From Paraburkholderia terricola (GTDB lineage Bacteria; Pseudomonadota; Gammaproteobacteria; Burkholderiales; Burkholderiaceae): 64,000 bases of DNA. Shown piece by piece: positions 1 through 8,959 of this stretch. Location: NCBI RefSeq assembly GCF_900142195.1, contig NZ_FRAB01000022.1, forward strand, positions 37,794 to 101,793. Reading direction: 5' to 3'. A model generated the notes under the pieces. That model was not told the DNA's origin and made no database searches. It worked only from the letters and a program-made list of their open reading frames with translations. The position numbers were made by a program, and so were the translations under genes. Within the stretch, counting starts at the first letter, position 1. Each line of letters starts with the position of its first letter.

Positions 1-823
1 CGCCGAAATACTCTTTCGGCAGGCCGATGCGCAAGCCGGCGAGCGGCTTGCTGGCGCCGTCTTCCTGCCACGGCTTGCCGATGTAGCGCGTGTAGTCTTC
101 GTCGTCGCGAACGAGGCTCGTGGAGTCGCGTTCGTCGAAACCGGCCATTGCGTTGAGGAGCGTCGCGCAGTCCGCGGCGTTCCGCGCCATCGGGCCGCCC
201 TGATCCAACGACGAGGCGAACGCGATCATCCCGTAACGCGACACGCGGCCGTAGGTCGGCTTGATGCCGGTGATGCCCGAGAACGATGCCGGCTGACGGA
301 TCGAGCCGCCCGTATCCGTGCCGGTGGCGGCCGGCGCGAGACGCGCGGCGACCGCAGCCGCCGAGCCGCCCGACGAACCGCCGGGCACAGCCTGACGATC
401 CCACGGATTCTGCACGGGGCCGAAGTACGAATTCTCGTTGGACGAGCCCATCGCGAACTCGTCCATATTGGTCTTGCCCACGCACACCATGCCGGCGTTC
501 TGCAGACGCGCGACCACGGTTGCGTCGAACGGACTCTGATAGTTCGACAGCATCTTCGAGCCGGCGGTGGAGCGCCAGCCCTTGGTGACGAACACATCCT
601 TATGCGCGATCGGCAGGCCGGCCAGCGGACCCGCGTGGCCGGTGTGCAGCAGCGCGTCCGCGGCTTTTGCCTGCGCGAGCGTCAGATCGGCATCGACCTG
701 GATGAATGCGTTGAGGCTATTGGCGGCGTCGATCCGCTTCAGATACAACTGGGCCAGTTCGACTGCGGAGCATTCCTTGGCCGCCAGTGCGGCGCGCAGT
801 TCGGTCAAGCTTTTTTCATGCAT
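1..823 (-). CDS. gatA: Aspartyl/glutamyl-tRNA amidotransferase subunit A (5' part; continues beyond window)
   Basis: This is the catalytic amidase subunit of the GatCAB complex. The complex converts Glu-tRNA(Gln) and/or Asp-tRNA(Asn) to the amidated forms in the cytoplasm, using ammonia that GatA releases from glutamine. The first 274 codons are visible, read leftward from ATG at 823 (begins MHEKSLTEL). The amidase-signature catalytic elements are present: the lysine in AHKDVF near residue 79, the Gly/Ser-rich signature PGGSSGGSAAA near residues 150-160, and the GTDTGGSIRQPA block carrying the nucleophilic serine. The gene is cut by the window edge. It lies 149 bp downstream of gatC on the same strand, as in other Burkholderiales. 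The family assignment is secure. Confidence 0.96.
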   Translation of the reverse strand, partial: MHEKSLTELRAALAAKECSAVELAQLYLKRIDAANSLNAFIQVDADLTLAQAKAADALLHTGHAGPLAGLPIAHKDVFVTKGWRSTAGSKMLSNYQSPFDATVVARLQNAGMVCVGKTNMDEFAMGSSNENSYFGPVQNPWDRQAVPGGSSGGSAAAVAARLAPAATGTDTGGSIRQPASFSGITGIKPTYGRVSRYGMIAFASSLDQGGPMARNAADCATLLNAMAGFDERDSTSLVRDDEDYTRYIGKPWQEDGASKPLAGLRIGLPKEYFG

Positions 824-972
824 TGCGTTTTATCCTGAAGAGCGCGGCAGCGCGGGCGACGCTGCCGTTTGGGCGTTCGGCTGCCCGCCGGCAAGCCGAG
901 CCGAGGAAGCCGGATGGCGCGGATTCGAGCGGTATTCCGTTCGCACGCCGTGCCGGGCTTGATGCGCGATTC

Positions 973-1272
973 TTACTCGATCACCTTCGGCACGAGGTAC
1001 AGGCCGTCTTGCACGGCCGGCGCCGGGCGTTGGAAAGCTTCGCGTTCGACTGTTTCGGTTACCGCGTCGTCGCGCAGGCGCAGCGCGACGTCTTCGATCT
1101 GCTCGATCGGATGAGCAAGCGGGGCGATGCCAGTGGTATCGACCGCCTGCATCTGCTCGACGAGGCCAAAGAAGTCATTGAGCTGGACGAGCGTGTGCTC
1201 AGCGTCGGCTTCGGCGAGGTCGAGCCGCGCGAGATGCGCGATGCGTTTTACATCGGTCAGGGTCAGAGCCAT
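973..1272 (-). CDS. gatC: Aspartyl/glutamyl-tRNA amidotransferase subunit C
   Basis: A 99-aa protein with the usual size and sequence of GatC (MALTLTDVKRIAHLARLDL at the start, PEQIE-like middle, conserved LYLVPKVIE tail). GatC is the small belt-like subunit that wraps GatA and GatB and stabilises the transamidosome. The frame stays open upstream to about 1566, but the family homology begins exactly at the ATG at 1272, so that start is preferred. It is the first gene of a leftward gatC-gatA unit and is divergent from mreB. A perfect TATAAT on its strand at 1414-1419 could be its -10 box. Confidence 0.95.
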   Translation of the reverse strand: MALTLTDVKRIAHLARLDLAEADAEHTLVQLNDFFGLVEQMQAVDTTGIAPLAHPIEQIEDVALRLRDDAVTETVEREAFQRPAPAVQDGLYLVPKVIE

Positions 1273-1651
1273 GCAGTCACCGGAAAATGTGGTGGACCGC
1301 CGCGGCAACGAAAAAATAATGCCGCGACAGCGGGTTACGACGCTGGAGGAAGACCTCGAAAAAGGGGCCAGCGGTGGCAAAAAGTGCCAGCCGTTTCCTT
1401 CAAAACATCCAAAATTATAAGGTATCATTACGCGTTCGACCCAAACCCGGACCGACTTAACACGGCCTTTCCGATCAGTTCTCAAAGATGGTTCGGATTT
1501 TTCTAACGTGGCTTTGCACCGGCCTCCGGTAGACTCCCCCGCAGCTTCAAGATCAGCGGCGCCCATTTCGCCCGGTTGAGGCTGTTATTTTTTCCGCTGC
1601 CGCCCTGCGCATATGTTGCGAGGCCCGGCGCCAAGCGAGACAGGATTTTGA
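1273..1651. promoter_or_regulatory. Divergent gatC / mreB intergenic region with promoter-like elements
   Basis: This is 379 bp without a credible gene. It contains the only AT-rich patch in the neighbourhood, around 1405-1430. On the minus strand it gives a perfect TATAAT (1414-1419) without a good -35. On the plus strand TTCAAA (1399-1404) and TATCAT (1423-1428) are 18 bp apart. Both gatC and mreB must be transcribed outward from here, so these are the best promoter candidates, but neither has a consensus -35 box. Confidence 0.35.
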
Positions 1652-2695
1652 ATGTTCGGTTTTTTGCGCAGCTATTTCTCCAACGATCTGGCCATTGACC
1701 TTGGCACTGCCAATACGCTCATCTACATGCGTGGCAAAGGTATCGTTCTCGACGAACCGTCGGTGGTCTCGATCCGCCAGGAAGGCGGTCCCAACGGCAA
1801 GAAAACCATTCAGGCAGTCGGTAAGGAAGCCAAGCAGATGCTCGGCAAGGTGCCGGGCAACATCGAGGCAATCCGCCCAATGAAAGACGGCGTGATCGCC
1901 GACTTCACCGTTACCGAACAGATGATCAAGCAGTTCATCAAAACTGCCCATGAATCGCGCATGTTCTCGCCGTCGCCGCGCATCATCATTTGCGTGCCGT
2001 GCGGTTCGACTCAGGTCGAGCGTCGTGCCATCAAGGAAGCCGCGCACGGTGCCGGCGCTTCGCAGGTCTATCTCATCGAAGAACCCATGGCCGCCGCGAT
2101 CGGCGCTGGCTTGCCGGTGTCGGAAGCTACCGGCTCGATGGTCGTCGACATCGGCGGCGGCACGACGGAAGTCGGCGTGATCTCGCTCGGCGGCATCGTA
2201 TATAAAGGTTCGGTGCGCGTGGGCGGCGACAAGTTCGACGAAGCCATCGTCAACTACATCCGCCGCAACTACGGCATGCTGATCGGCGAACAAACCGCCG
2301 AGGCCATCAAGAAAGAAATCGGCTCCGCGTTCCCGGGTTCGGAAGTCAAGGAAATGGAAGTGAAGGGCCGCAACCTGTCGGAAGGCATTCCGCGCAGCTT
2401 CACGATTTCCAGCAACGAAATTCTCGAAGCCCTCACCGATCCGCTGAACCAGATCGTGTCGTCGGTGAAGATCGCGCTCGAACAAACGCCGCCGGAACTC
2501 GGCGCCGACATCGCCGAGCGCGGCATGATGCTCACGGGCGGTGGCGCACTGCTGCGCGATCTGGACCGCCTGCTCGCGGAAGAAACCGGCCTGCCGGTGC
2601 TCGTCGCCGAAGACCCGCTCACGTGCGTCGTGCGCGGCTCGGGCATGGCGCTCGAACGCATGGACAAGCTGGGCAGCATCTTCTCGTACGAGTAA
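1652..2695 (+). CDS. mreB: Rod shape-determining protein MreB (bacterial actin)
   Basis: A 347-aa actin-fold ATPase that forms membrane-associated filaments and guides the elongasome (MreC, MreD, RodA, PBP2) in lateral cell-wall synthesis. The nucleotide-binding motifs of the family are visible: phosphate-1 loop DLGTANT (residues 16-22), phosphate-2 loop DIGGGTTEVG near 167-176, and the adenosine motif GGGALL near 300. The amino terminus MFGFLRSYFS matches the amphipathic membrane-binding helix of Gram-negative MreB. It is the first gene of mreB-mreC-mreD-mrdA-rodA. A strong hairpin separates it from mreC. Confidence 0.98.
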   Translation: MFGFLRSYFSNDLAIDLGTANTLIYMRGKGIVLDEPSVVSIRQEGGPNGKKTIQAVGKEAKQMLGKVPGNIEAIRPMKDGVIADFTVTEQMIKQFIKTAHESRMFSPSPRIIICVPCGSTQVERRAIKEAAHGAGASQVYLIEEPMAAAIGAGLPVSEATGSMVVDIGGGTTEVGVISLGGIVYKGSVRVGGDKFDEAIVNYIRRNYGMLIGEQTAEAIKKEIGSAFPGSEVKEMEVKGRNLSEGIPRSFTISSNEILEALTDPLNQIVSSVKIALEQTPPELGADIAERGMMLTGGGALLRDLDRLLAEETGLPVLVAEDPLTCVVRGSGMALERMDKLGSIFSYE

Positions 2696-2728
2696 GCGAG
2701 CCCGTCTCCATGTCAGTAGCGCGGATCA

Positions 2729-2758
2729 GGCAAACGGCCCCTTGCGGGCCGGTTTGCC
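2729..2758 (+). promoter_or_regulatory. Stem-loop between mreB and mreC (possible attenuator or RNA processing site)
   Basis: GGCAAACGGCCC (2729-2740) pairs with GGGCC-G-GTTTGCC (2746-2758) across a 5-nt loop, giving 12 pairs with one bulged G. No T-run follows, so it is not a classical intrinsic terminator. Its position in the 153-bp mreB-mreC gap would suit partial termination or 3'-end protection of an mreB-only mRNA. That role is inference. Confidence 0.5.
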
Positions 2759-2848
2759 GTTGGCTGGACCTTCCAGCCTCCGCGTGCTGAACGCGCGTCC
2801 CCGGCGCGCCGCCGTCTCACCCAACCGCTCACGCCCCCGGCGCCGACC

Positions 2849-3961
2849 ATGGAATACAGTCCGCCGCCCCTGTTCAAGCAAGGCCCATCCGCACTCGCGC
2901 GGCTGGTGTTTTTCGTCGTGCTGGCGCTGGCCCTGCTGATCTCCGATGCACGGTTCAAAACGCTCGAGATCGTTCGCGGCGTGCTCGGTGCCGGTCTCTA
3001 CCCGTTGCAGCGCGCGGCCCTCGTGCCGCGCGACGTCTTCATGGGCGCCGCCGACCTCGCGGTGACCAGCGCCACGCTGCGCAGCGAAAACGACAAGCTG
3101 CGCACGAAAGACCTGCAACTCTCGCAGCAAGCCAATACAGCCGCCGAACTGGCCGCCGAGAACGCCCATCTGCGCGCGCTGCTGCAACTGTCGCAGCGCG
3201 CCACCACGCAATCGCTGCCCGCTGAAATCCAGTACGACACACGCGATCCGTTCACGCAGAAGGTGGTGATCGGCCGTGGCGCGCAGCAAGGCATCCAGAA
3301 CGGCTCGCCGGTCGTCAATGAAGACGGCGTGGTCGGCCAGGTCACGCGTGTGTTCCCCTTGCAGGCGGAGGTGACGCTCCTCACCGACAAGGATCAGGCG
3401 GTGCCCGTGCAGATCGTGCGCACCGGTTTGCGCAGCGTGATTTACGGTACGCCGAAGGGCGATACGCTCGATCTGCGTTTCGTGCCGATCAGCGCCGACG
3501 TGCAAACCGGCGACGAACTCGTCACCAGCGGACTCGACGGCATTTATCCGCCGGGGCTGCCGGTCGCCAAGGTGGTGCGGGTCGACAAACAGGCCGATAC
3601 CGCCTTTGCGCGCGTGATCTGCCTGCCGGTCGCACCGGTGCGCGGCGCGCGTCAACTGCTGGTGCTGCATTACGTGAACGACATACCGCCGCGTCCGCCG
3701 GAAGAGCCCGATCCGGCCACCGCGGCGAAAGAAGCCGCGAAGGCCAAGAAAGCCGGCAAGGGTGCGGACAGCAAGGCTGCGGCGGATAAGTCCGCAGCCA
3801 AGCCAGCCGGGAAACCGGCTGAAAAACCCGCGGCCGCCGCCAGGCCTGCTGAGAAAACACCGGCCGCGCCCGCCGCCACGGAGAAAAAATCCGCCGCCGA
3901 AAAGAAGCCGACCGCTGACAAGAACGTGAAGCCGCAAGCCGCGCCGGGGGCGCAACCATGA
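2849..3961 (+). CDS. mreC: Rod shape-determining protein MreC
   Basis: A 370-aa bitopic inner-membrane protein of the elongasome. It has one N-terminal transmembrane helix (about residues 16-33), a coiled coil (about 70-110, including the SENDKLRTKDLQLSQQ region) and a periplasmic beta-barrel core that contacts PBP2. The C-terminal part of about 95 residues is low-complexity Ala/Lys/Pro and lies beyond the conserved core; such tails are common in Burkholderia MreC. The stop overlaps the mreD start in an ATGA arrangement (3958-3961), which implies translational coupling. Confidence 0.96.
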   Translation: MEYSPPPLFKQGPSALARLVFFVVLALALLISDARFKTLEIVRGVLGAGLYPLQRAALVPRDVFMGAADLAVTSATLRSENDKLRTKDLQLSQQANTAAELAAENAHLRALLQLSQRATTQSLPAEIQYDTRDPFTQKVVIGRGAQQGIQNGSPVVNEDGVVGQVTRVFPLQAEVTLLTDKDQAVPVQIVRTGLRSVIYGTPKGDTLDLRFVPISADVQTGDELVTSGLDGIYPPGLPVAKVVRVDKQADTAFARVICLPVAPVRGARQLLVLHYVNDIPPRPPEEPDPATAAKEAAKAKKAGKGADSKAAADKSAAKPAGKPAEKPAAAARPAEKTPAAPAATEKKSAAEKKPTADKNVKPQAAPGAQP

Positions 3962-4470
3962 ACCGTCCGCAATACATTCTGCAGCCGGTCAATCCGTACT
4001 TCATCGCGTTCAGTCTCGCTGCGGCGTTCCTGCTGAACCTGATGCCGTGGGGGCGCCTCGTCGGCGTGCCGGACTTCGTCGCCCTCGTGCTGCTGTTCTG
4101 GAACGTGCACCAGCCGCGCAAAGTCGGCATGGGCATCGCGTTCTTCCTCGGCTTGTTGATGGACGTGCACAACGCCAGCCTGCTCGGCGAGCACGCGCTG
4201 GCGTACACGCTGCTGTCGTACGGCGCGATCACGATCCACCGCCGGGTGCTGTGGATGCCGCTCGGCGTGCAGACGTTCGCGGTCATGCCGCTTCTCGTGG
4301 TCGCGCAACTGGTGCCGTTCGTGATCCGTCTGCTGACGGGCGCGGCGTTTCCGGGCTGGGGTTATCTGATCGACGGCTTCGTGGAAGCCGCGCTGTGGCC
4401 GATTGCAAGCATCCTGCTGTTGATGCCCCAACGCCGCCCGGCCGACCCGGACGACACCCGGCCGATTTGA
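3958..4470 (+). CDS. mreD: Rod shape-determining protein MreD
   Basis: A 170-aa polytopic inner-membrane protein. Hydrophobic stretches at about 12-32, 38-55, 60-80, 100-120 and 130-160 fit the five to six helices expected for MreD, which associates with MreC and the PBP2-RodA synthase. The start overlaps the mreC stop by 4 bp. A PRPADPDD-type hydrophilic tail ends the protein. Function follows from sequence character and its strict position between mreC and mrdA. Confidence 0.95.
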   Translation: MNRPQYILQPVNPYFIAFSLAAAFLLNLMPWGRLVGVPDFVALVLLFWNVHQPRKVGMGIAFFLGLLMDVHNASLLGEHALAYTLLSYGAITIHRRVLWMPLGVQTFAVMPLLVVAQLVPFVIRLLTGAAFPGWGYLIDGFVEAALWPIASILLLMPQRRPADPDDTRPI

Positions 4471-4616
4471 TCGATCACGCAGCGAGCGCGCAGGCCGTTC
4501 CAGTCGAACCCACGCCCGCGGCCCGCTCGACGCACGTCGCCGTTCATGCCTCCCGGTTCCGACCGGATCAGGCGCACACTCATGATGGCCGCGACCCGGC
4601 CTTTTTGCAGAATCGC

Positions 4617-6965
4617 ATGACCGAATTCAAGGACACTCAGCAACAGCTCTCGAAGTTCCGCGTGCGCGTGGCGGCGGCGGGCGTGTTCGTGTTCGTCTGC
4701 TTCGGGCTGATCGGCTTCCGTTTCCTGTTCCTCCAGGTCTGGCACTACAGCAAGTACTCGCTGCAAGCGGACGAAAACCGCATCTCGGTCGCGCCGATCG
4801 TGCCGAACCGCGGCATCATCACCGACCGCAACGGCGTGGTGCTGGCCAAGAACTACTCGGCCTACACGCTTGAAATCACGCCGTCGAAGCTGAACGATTC
4901 GCTCGAAAACGTGATCGACAGCCTGGCCACGGTCGTCTCGATCGACGCACGCGACCGGCGCCGCTTCAAGAAGCTGCAGGAAGACTCGAAGAACTTCGAG
5001 AGCCTGCCGATCCGCACCCGCCTCACCGACGACGAAGTCGCGCGCTTCACCGCGCAGCGCTTCCGTTTCCCCGGCGTGGAAGTGCGCGCGCGCCTGTTCC
5101 GCCAATATCCGCTCGGGCCGACCGCGGCGCACGTGATCGGCTATATCGGCCGGATCTCGCAGCGCGACCAGGAACGCATCGACGACGCCAGCGACCAGAA
5201 CGACAAGGACCCGGACCACTACGATCCGCGTCTGGACGCGAACAACTACAAGGGCACCGACTACATCGGCAAGATCGGCGTCGAGCAGAGCTACGAGACC
5301 GAGCTGCACGGCCAGACCGGTTTCGAGGAAGTCGAAGTCACCGCCGGCGGCCGCCCGGTGCGGACGTTGTCGCGCACCCAGGCGACGCCCGGCAACAACC
5401 TCGTGCTGTCGCTCGATATCGGCTTGCAGCAGGTCGCCGAGCAGGCATTCGCGGGCCGCCGCGGCGCGCTGGTCGCGATCGAGCCGGCCACGGGCGACGT
5501 GCTCGCCTTCGTGTCGGCGCCGAGCTTCGATCCCAATTCGTTCGTCGACGGCATCGATCAGCAAACCTGGGACGAGCTCAACAACTCGCCGGATCACCCG
5601 CTTCTGAACCGCCCGCTGCACGGCACCTATCCGCCGGGCTCGACCTACAAGCCGTTCATGGCGCTCGCCGCGCTGACGCTGCACAAGCGCACGCCGGGCT
5701 GGGGCTTCCAGGATCCGGGCTCGTACACGTTCGGCGGCCACACGTTCCGCAACGACGTGCGCTCGGGCCAGGGCTGGGTCGACATGAACCGCGCGATCGT
5801 GGTGTCGAACGACACGTATTTCTACATGCTCGCGCACGATCTCGGCGTCAATGCGATCGCCGGCTTCATGAAGCCGTGGGGTTTCGGCCAGATCACCGGC
5901 ATCGACATTTCGGGCGAGGCGCGCGGCATTCTTCCTTCGACCGACTGGAAACGCAAGGCGTATCGCAAGCCCGAGCAGCAACGCTGGTACGAAGGTGAAA
6001 CGATCAGCCTCGGCATCGGCCAAGGCTACAACTCGTTCACGATCCTGCAACTCGCTCATGCCACCGCCACGCTTGCGAACAACGGCGTCGTGATGAAGCC
6101 GCACCTCGTGCGCGACGTCGAAAATCCGATCACGAAGGACACGCGCGCGGTCGTGCGCGATCCGACCGACAAGCTCGCCGTGAAGCAATCCGATATCGAC
6201 ATCATCAAGCGCGCGATGGAAGGCGTCGTGACCAACGGCACGGCGTCGAAACTGTTCATCGGCGCGCCGTATCTGGCGGCCGGCAAGACCGGCACGGCCC
6301 AGGTTTACTCGCTGCAGGGCGCGAACTACCGCGGCCATGCGACGACCGCCGAGCACCTGCGCGATCACGCGCTCTTCATTGCGTTCGCGCCCGCCGAGCA
6401 GCCGAAGATCGCGCTCGCGCTGATCGTGGAAAACGGCGGCTGGGGCGCGGAATCCGCCGGTCCGATCGCGCGACGTGTGCTCGATTATTACCTCGTCGGC
6501 AAGAACAAGCCCGGCGCGCAAGCAGCGGCTATCGCGACTGCGGCTTCCGCGACCCAGGATGCCTCCGCGCCCGAAGTGGGCGGCGCACCGGCACCTCAGG
6601 ATGCGGCGACGCAGCCGGTCAGGATCGCCGCGGGCTTCACGGCGTTGCCGATGCCGGGCGCGGCTTCTGCGGCAGCGGCGGCTTCTGCCGCGGCGGCGGC
6701 ATCCGCATCGGCGGCGGCATCGGCGGCGGTGGGCTCGTCGGCGCCCGCTGCGACGGGTGCGGGGGCGTCGGCAGCCACGCCCGCGTCCTCCGCCGTAAAG
6801 ACGCCGCGCAAACCCCGCGCTCCGCATCCACCCGGTCCGGGTAGCGAGCCGGCGCCGAGCGCCGCCGCACGCCCCGAAGGAAATCCCGTCGCAGAACCGT
6901 CGCGGGATAACGGCACTCAGCCCACGTCGCCACGCCAGCCGGTTTCCGGCGGCATCGACGAGTAA
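4617..6965 (+). CDS. mrdA: Penicillin-binding protein 2 (elongasome peptidoglycan DD-transpeptidase)
   Basis: A 782-aa class B PBP that cross-links lateral-wall peptidoglycan together with the RodA glycosyltransferase. It has one N-terminal transmembrane helix (about 20-40), then the dimerisation domain starting around VPNRGIITDRNG, then the transpeptidase domain. Active-site motifs are intact: S342-T-Y-K, S397-N-D (PBP2-type SxD) and K557-T-G-T. The frame is open further upstream, but family homology and the ATG at 4617 (MTEFKDTQQ) define the start. The protein runs about 130 residues past the KTG-containing domain, ending in an Ala/Ser/Pro-rich tail (roughly residues 640-782). That makes it longer than the approximately 630-residue E. 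coli protein. Confidence 0.96.
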   Translation: MTEFKDTQQQLSKFRVRVAAAGVFVFVCFGLIGFRFLFLQVWHYSKYSLQADENRISVAPIVPNRGIITDRNGVVLAKNYSAYTLEITPSKLNDSLENVIDSLATVVSIDARDRRRFKKLQEDSKNFESLPIRTRLTDDEVARFTAQRFRFPGVEVRARLFRQYPLGPTAAHVIGYIGRISQRDQERIDDASDQNDKDPDHYDPRLDANNYKGTDYIGKIGVEQSYETELHGQTGFEEVEVTAGGRPVRTLSRTQATPGNNLVLSLDIGLQQVAEQAFAGRRGALVAIEPATGDVLAFVSAPSFDPNSFVDGIDQQTWDELNNSPDHPLLNRPLHGTYPPGSTYKPFMALAALTLHKRTPGWGFQDPGSYTFGGHTFRNDVRSGQGWVDMNRAIVVSNDTYFYMLAHDLGVNAIAGFMKPWGFGQITGIDISGEARGILPSTDWKRKAYRKPEQQRWYEGETISLGIGQGYNSFTILQLAHATATLANNGVVMKPHLVRDVENPITKDTRAVVRDPTDKLAVKQSDIDIIKRAMEGVVTNGTASKLFIGAPYLAAGKTGTAQVYSLQGANYRGHATTAEHLRDHALFIAFAPAEQPKIALALIVENGGWGAESAGPIARRVLDYYLVGKNKPGAQAAAIATAASATQDASAPEVGGAPAPQDAATQPVRIAAGFTALPMPGAASAAAAASAAAAASASAAASAAVGSSAPAATGAGASAATPASSAVKTPRKPRAPHPPGPGSEPAPSAAARPEGNPVAEPSRDNGTQPTSPRQPVSGGIDE

Positions 6966-6975
6966 GGAGAAAGGC

Positions 6976-8124
6976 ATGCAATTCGACAAGCGCGCCTGGC
7001 TCGACCGCATCAAGCGGATGTTCGCGGGCTTCGACCGTCCGCTCGCACTGATCGTGTTCCTGCTGTTGTGCGTCGGCCTCGTCACGTTGTACAGCGCGAG
7101 TCTGGACGTTCCCGGCCGCGTGGAAGATCAACTGCGCAACATCATGCTGACGTTCCTACTGATGTGGGCGCTTGCCAATGTGCCGCCCACCATGCTGATG
7201 CGCTTCGCCGTCCCGCTTTATACGTTCGGGATCGCGTTACTGGTCGCGGTGGCGTTGTTCGGCCTCACGCGCAAGGGTGCGAAGCGCTGGATCAACGTCG
7301 GCGTGGTGATTCAGCCTTCGGAGATGCTGAAGATCGCCACACCGTTGATGCTCGCGTGGTACTACCAGCGCCGCGAAGGCGTGATGCGCTGGTATGACTA
7401 TCTGGTCGGTCTGCTGATTCTCGCGGTGCCGGTCGGACTGATCGCCAAGCAGCCCGACCTCGGCACCGCCGTGCTGGTGTTCGCGGCCGGGTTCTTCGTG
7501 ATCTACTTCGCGGGTCTGAGTTTCAAGCTGATCGTGCCGGTGCTGCTTGCCGGGGTGATCGCGGTCGGCTCCATCGCGGCGTTTCAGGACAAGATCTGCC
7601 AGCCGCAAGTGCAGTGGCCGCTCATGCACGACTATCAGAAGCACCGCATCTGCACGCTGCTCGATCCGACCTCCGATCCGCTCGGCAAGGGCTTCCATAC
7701 GATCCAGGCGGTGATTGCAATCGGCTCGGGCGGCCCGCTCGGCAAGGGCTGGCTGAAGGGCACGCAGGCGCATCTGGAATTCATCCCCGAGAAGCACACC
7801 GACTTCATCTTCGCCGTGTTCGCCGAAGAATTCGGGCTGGCGGGAGGGATCGTATTACTCGTCCTGTACATGCTATTGATCGCGCGCGGACTCTATATCG
7901 CGGCCAATGGAGCCACGCTGTTCGGACGTCTGCTGGCCGGATCGCTGACGATGGCGTTTTTCACCTACGCGTTCGTCAACATCGGCATGGTGAGCGGCAT
8001 CTTGCCGGTGGTAGGCGTGCCGTTGCCGTTCATGAGTTACGGCGGCACCGCGCTCACTACGCTGGGGGTCGCGGCCGGCCTGATCATGAACGTCGCGCGA
8101 CAGAAACGGTTGATGCAGAGCTAG
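6976..8124 (+). CDS. mrdB (rodA): Rod shape-determining protein RodA (SEDS peptidoglycan glycosyltransferase)
   Basis: A 382-aa SEDS-family inner-membrane protein with about ten hydrophobic segments. It polymerises lipid II into glycan strands during elongation in partnership with PBP2. Conserved SEDS features are present: KGAKRWI with QPSE shortly after, KQPDLGTA in the middle, the GKG loops, the HTDFIFAV/EEFG block, and the C-terminal LPFMSYGGTAL signature. It starts 10 bp after the mrdA stop behind an AAGGAGAAAGG ribosome-binding site and closes the operon. Confidence 0.97.
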   Translation: MQFDKRAWLDRIKRMFAGFDRPLALIVFLLLCVGLVTLYSASLDVPGRVEDQLRNIMLTFLLMWALANVPPTMLMRFAVPLYTFGIALLVAVALFGLTRKGAKRWINVGVVIQPSEMLKIATPLMLAWYYQRREGVMRWYDYLVGLLILAVPVGLIAKQPDLGTAVLVFAAGFFVIYFAGLSFKLIVPVLLAGVIAVGSIAAFQDKICQPQVQWPLMHDYQKHRICTLLDPTSDPLGKGFHTIQAVIAIGSGGPLGKGWLKGTQAHLEFIPEKHTDFIFAVFAEEFGLAGGIVLLVLYMLLIARGLYIAANGATLFGRLLAGSLTMAFFTYAFVNIGMVSGILPVVGVPLPFMSYGGTALTTLGVAAGLIMNVARQKRLMQS

Positions 8125-8202
8125 CGCTCCAGCGCGCTGGCAACCGCAAACCGATGCGGGCTGTCGCAAACAAAGCGCCGCAACGAATTCGACGAACCGG
8201 AA

Positions 8203-8230
8203 GGGGCGCACCGCAAGGAGCGCCCTGTTT
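8203..8230 (+). terminator. Weak terminator-like hairpin after rodA
   Basis: GGGCGC (8204-8209) pairs with GCGCCC (8220-8225) and is followed by a short T-rich stretch (gtttcgttta). The stem is only six pairs with a 10-nt loop, so termination here is tentative. It sits in the 133-bp gap between convergent rodA and the Sel1-repeat gene. Confidence 0.3.
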
Positions 8231-8257
8231 CGTTTACGGCCTCGTTCACTGCAGCGT

Positions 8258-8959
8258 TCACTGCGGTTTCACTTCCTTCCGATCCCGCAACTGCGTGCTG
8301 AGCTCCTGGTACTTGAGCCGCGCCGCCGGATCGCCCTGTGCCGCGGCGGCCGCGTAATAGGCACGCGCCACGTTCAGGTTCTTGTCCACGCCGTCGCCGC
8401 CGCGCTCGTAGAACGAGCCCGTCACGTATTGCGCGGTCATGTCGCCGCCCTCTGCCGCTTTCTTGTACCAGACGAATGCCTGCTTGTTGTCGCGCTCGGT
8501 GCCGCGGCCGTCGAGGAACTGGTTGGCAAGCGCAAGCTCCGCCTGCACGTGCCCTTGCTGCGCGGCCTTCAGGAACCAGCGATGCGCCTCGACCGGATCG
8601 CGCCCGACGAACTCGCCATCGTCGTACATCTTGCCGTACACGTATTGCGCGTGAGACATGTTGGCGTCGGCGGCCTTGCGCAGCCATTTCTTGCCTTCAT
8701 CGACGTTGGCCGGGGTGCCTTCGCCGTTGAGCAGCATCATCGCGTAATTGAACTCGGCGAGCCGGCTGCCGCGCTCGGCGGCCTTGCGGAATTCGGCAAG
8801 CGCCGCGGTCAGATTGCCGGCGTTGTAGTCCGCGACCGCGGTTTGCGTCTCGGCATCGGAAGGCTTCGCGACCCGGTCCTGCGCATGCGCCGCCACGTTC
8901 GCCATCAACACCGCCGCAATCGCCAGGCGCGCGACGACGCCCTGCACCTTCACCTTCAT
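8258..8959 (-). CDS. Exported Sel1-like repeat (SLR/TPR) protein
   Basis: A 233-aa protein with a cleavable signal peptide (hydrophobic ARLAIAAVLMANVAAHA, cleavage probably after AHA near residue 26). It carries four to five Sel1-type repeats between about residues 45 and 215, with recurring motifs such as EFNYAMMLLNGEG, AQYVYGKMYDDG, AELALANQFLDG and AQYVTGSFYERG. Such solenoids are protein-interaction scaffolds and no enzymatic role is implied. The start at 8959 overlaps the aldolase stop by 4 bp (8956-8959), so the two genes are translationally coupled although no functional link is evident. Confidence 0.9.
   Translation of the reverse strand: MKVKVQGVVARLAIAAVLMANVAAHAQDRVAKPSDAETQTAVADYNAGNLTAALAEFRKAAERGSRLAEFNYAMMLLNGEGTPANVDEGKKWLRKAADANMSHAQYVYGKMYDDGEFVGRDPVEAHRWFLKAAQQGHVQAELALANQFLDGRGTERDNKQAFVWYKKAAEGGDMTAQYVTGSFYERGGDGVDKNLNVARAYYAAAAAQGDPAARLKYQELSTQLRDRKEVKPQ

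Noticed and set aside
4362..7085. A 907-codon minus-strand open frame
   Set aside because: It lies antisense to mrdA and mreD, whose motifs are unambiguous. No ribosome-binding site or homology.
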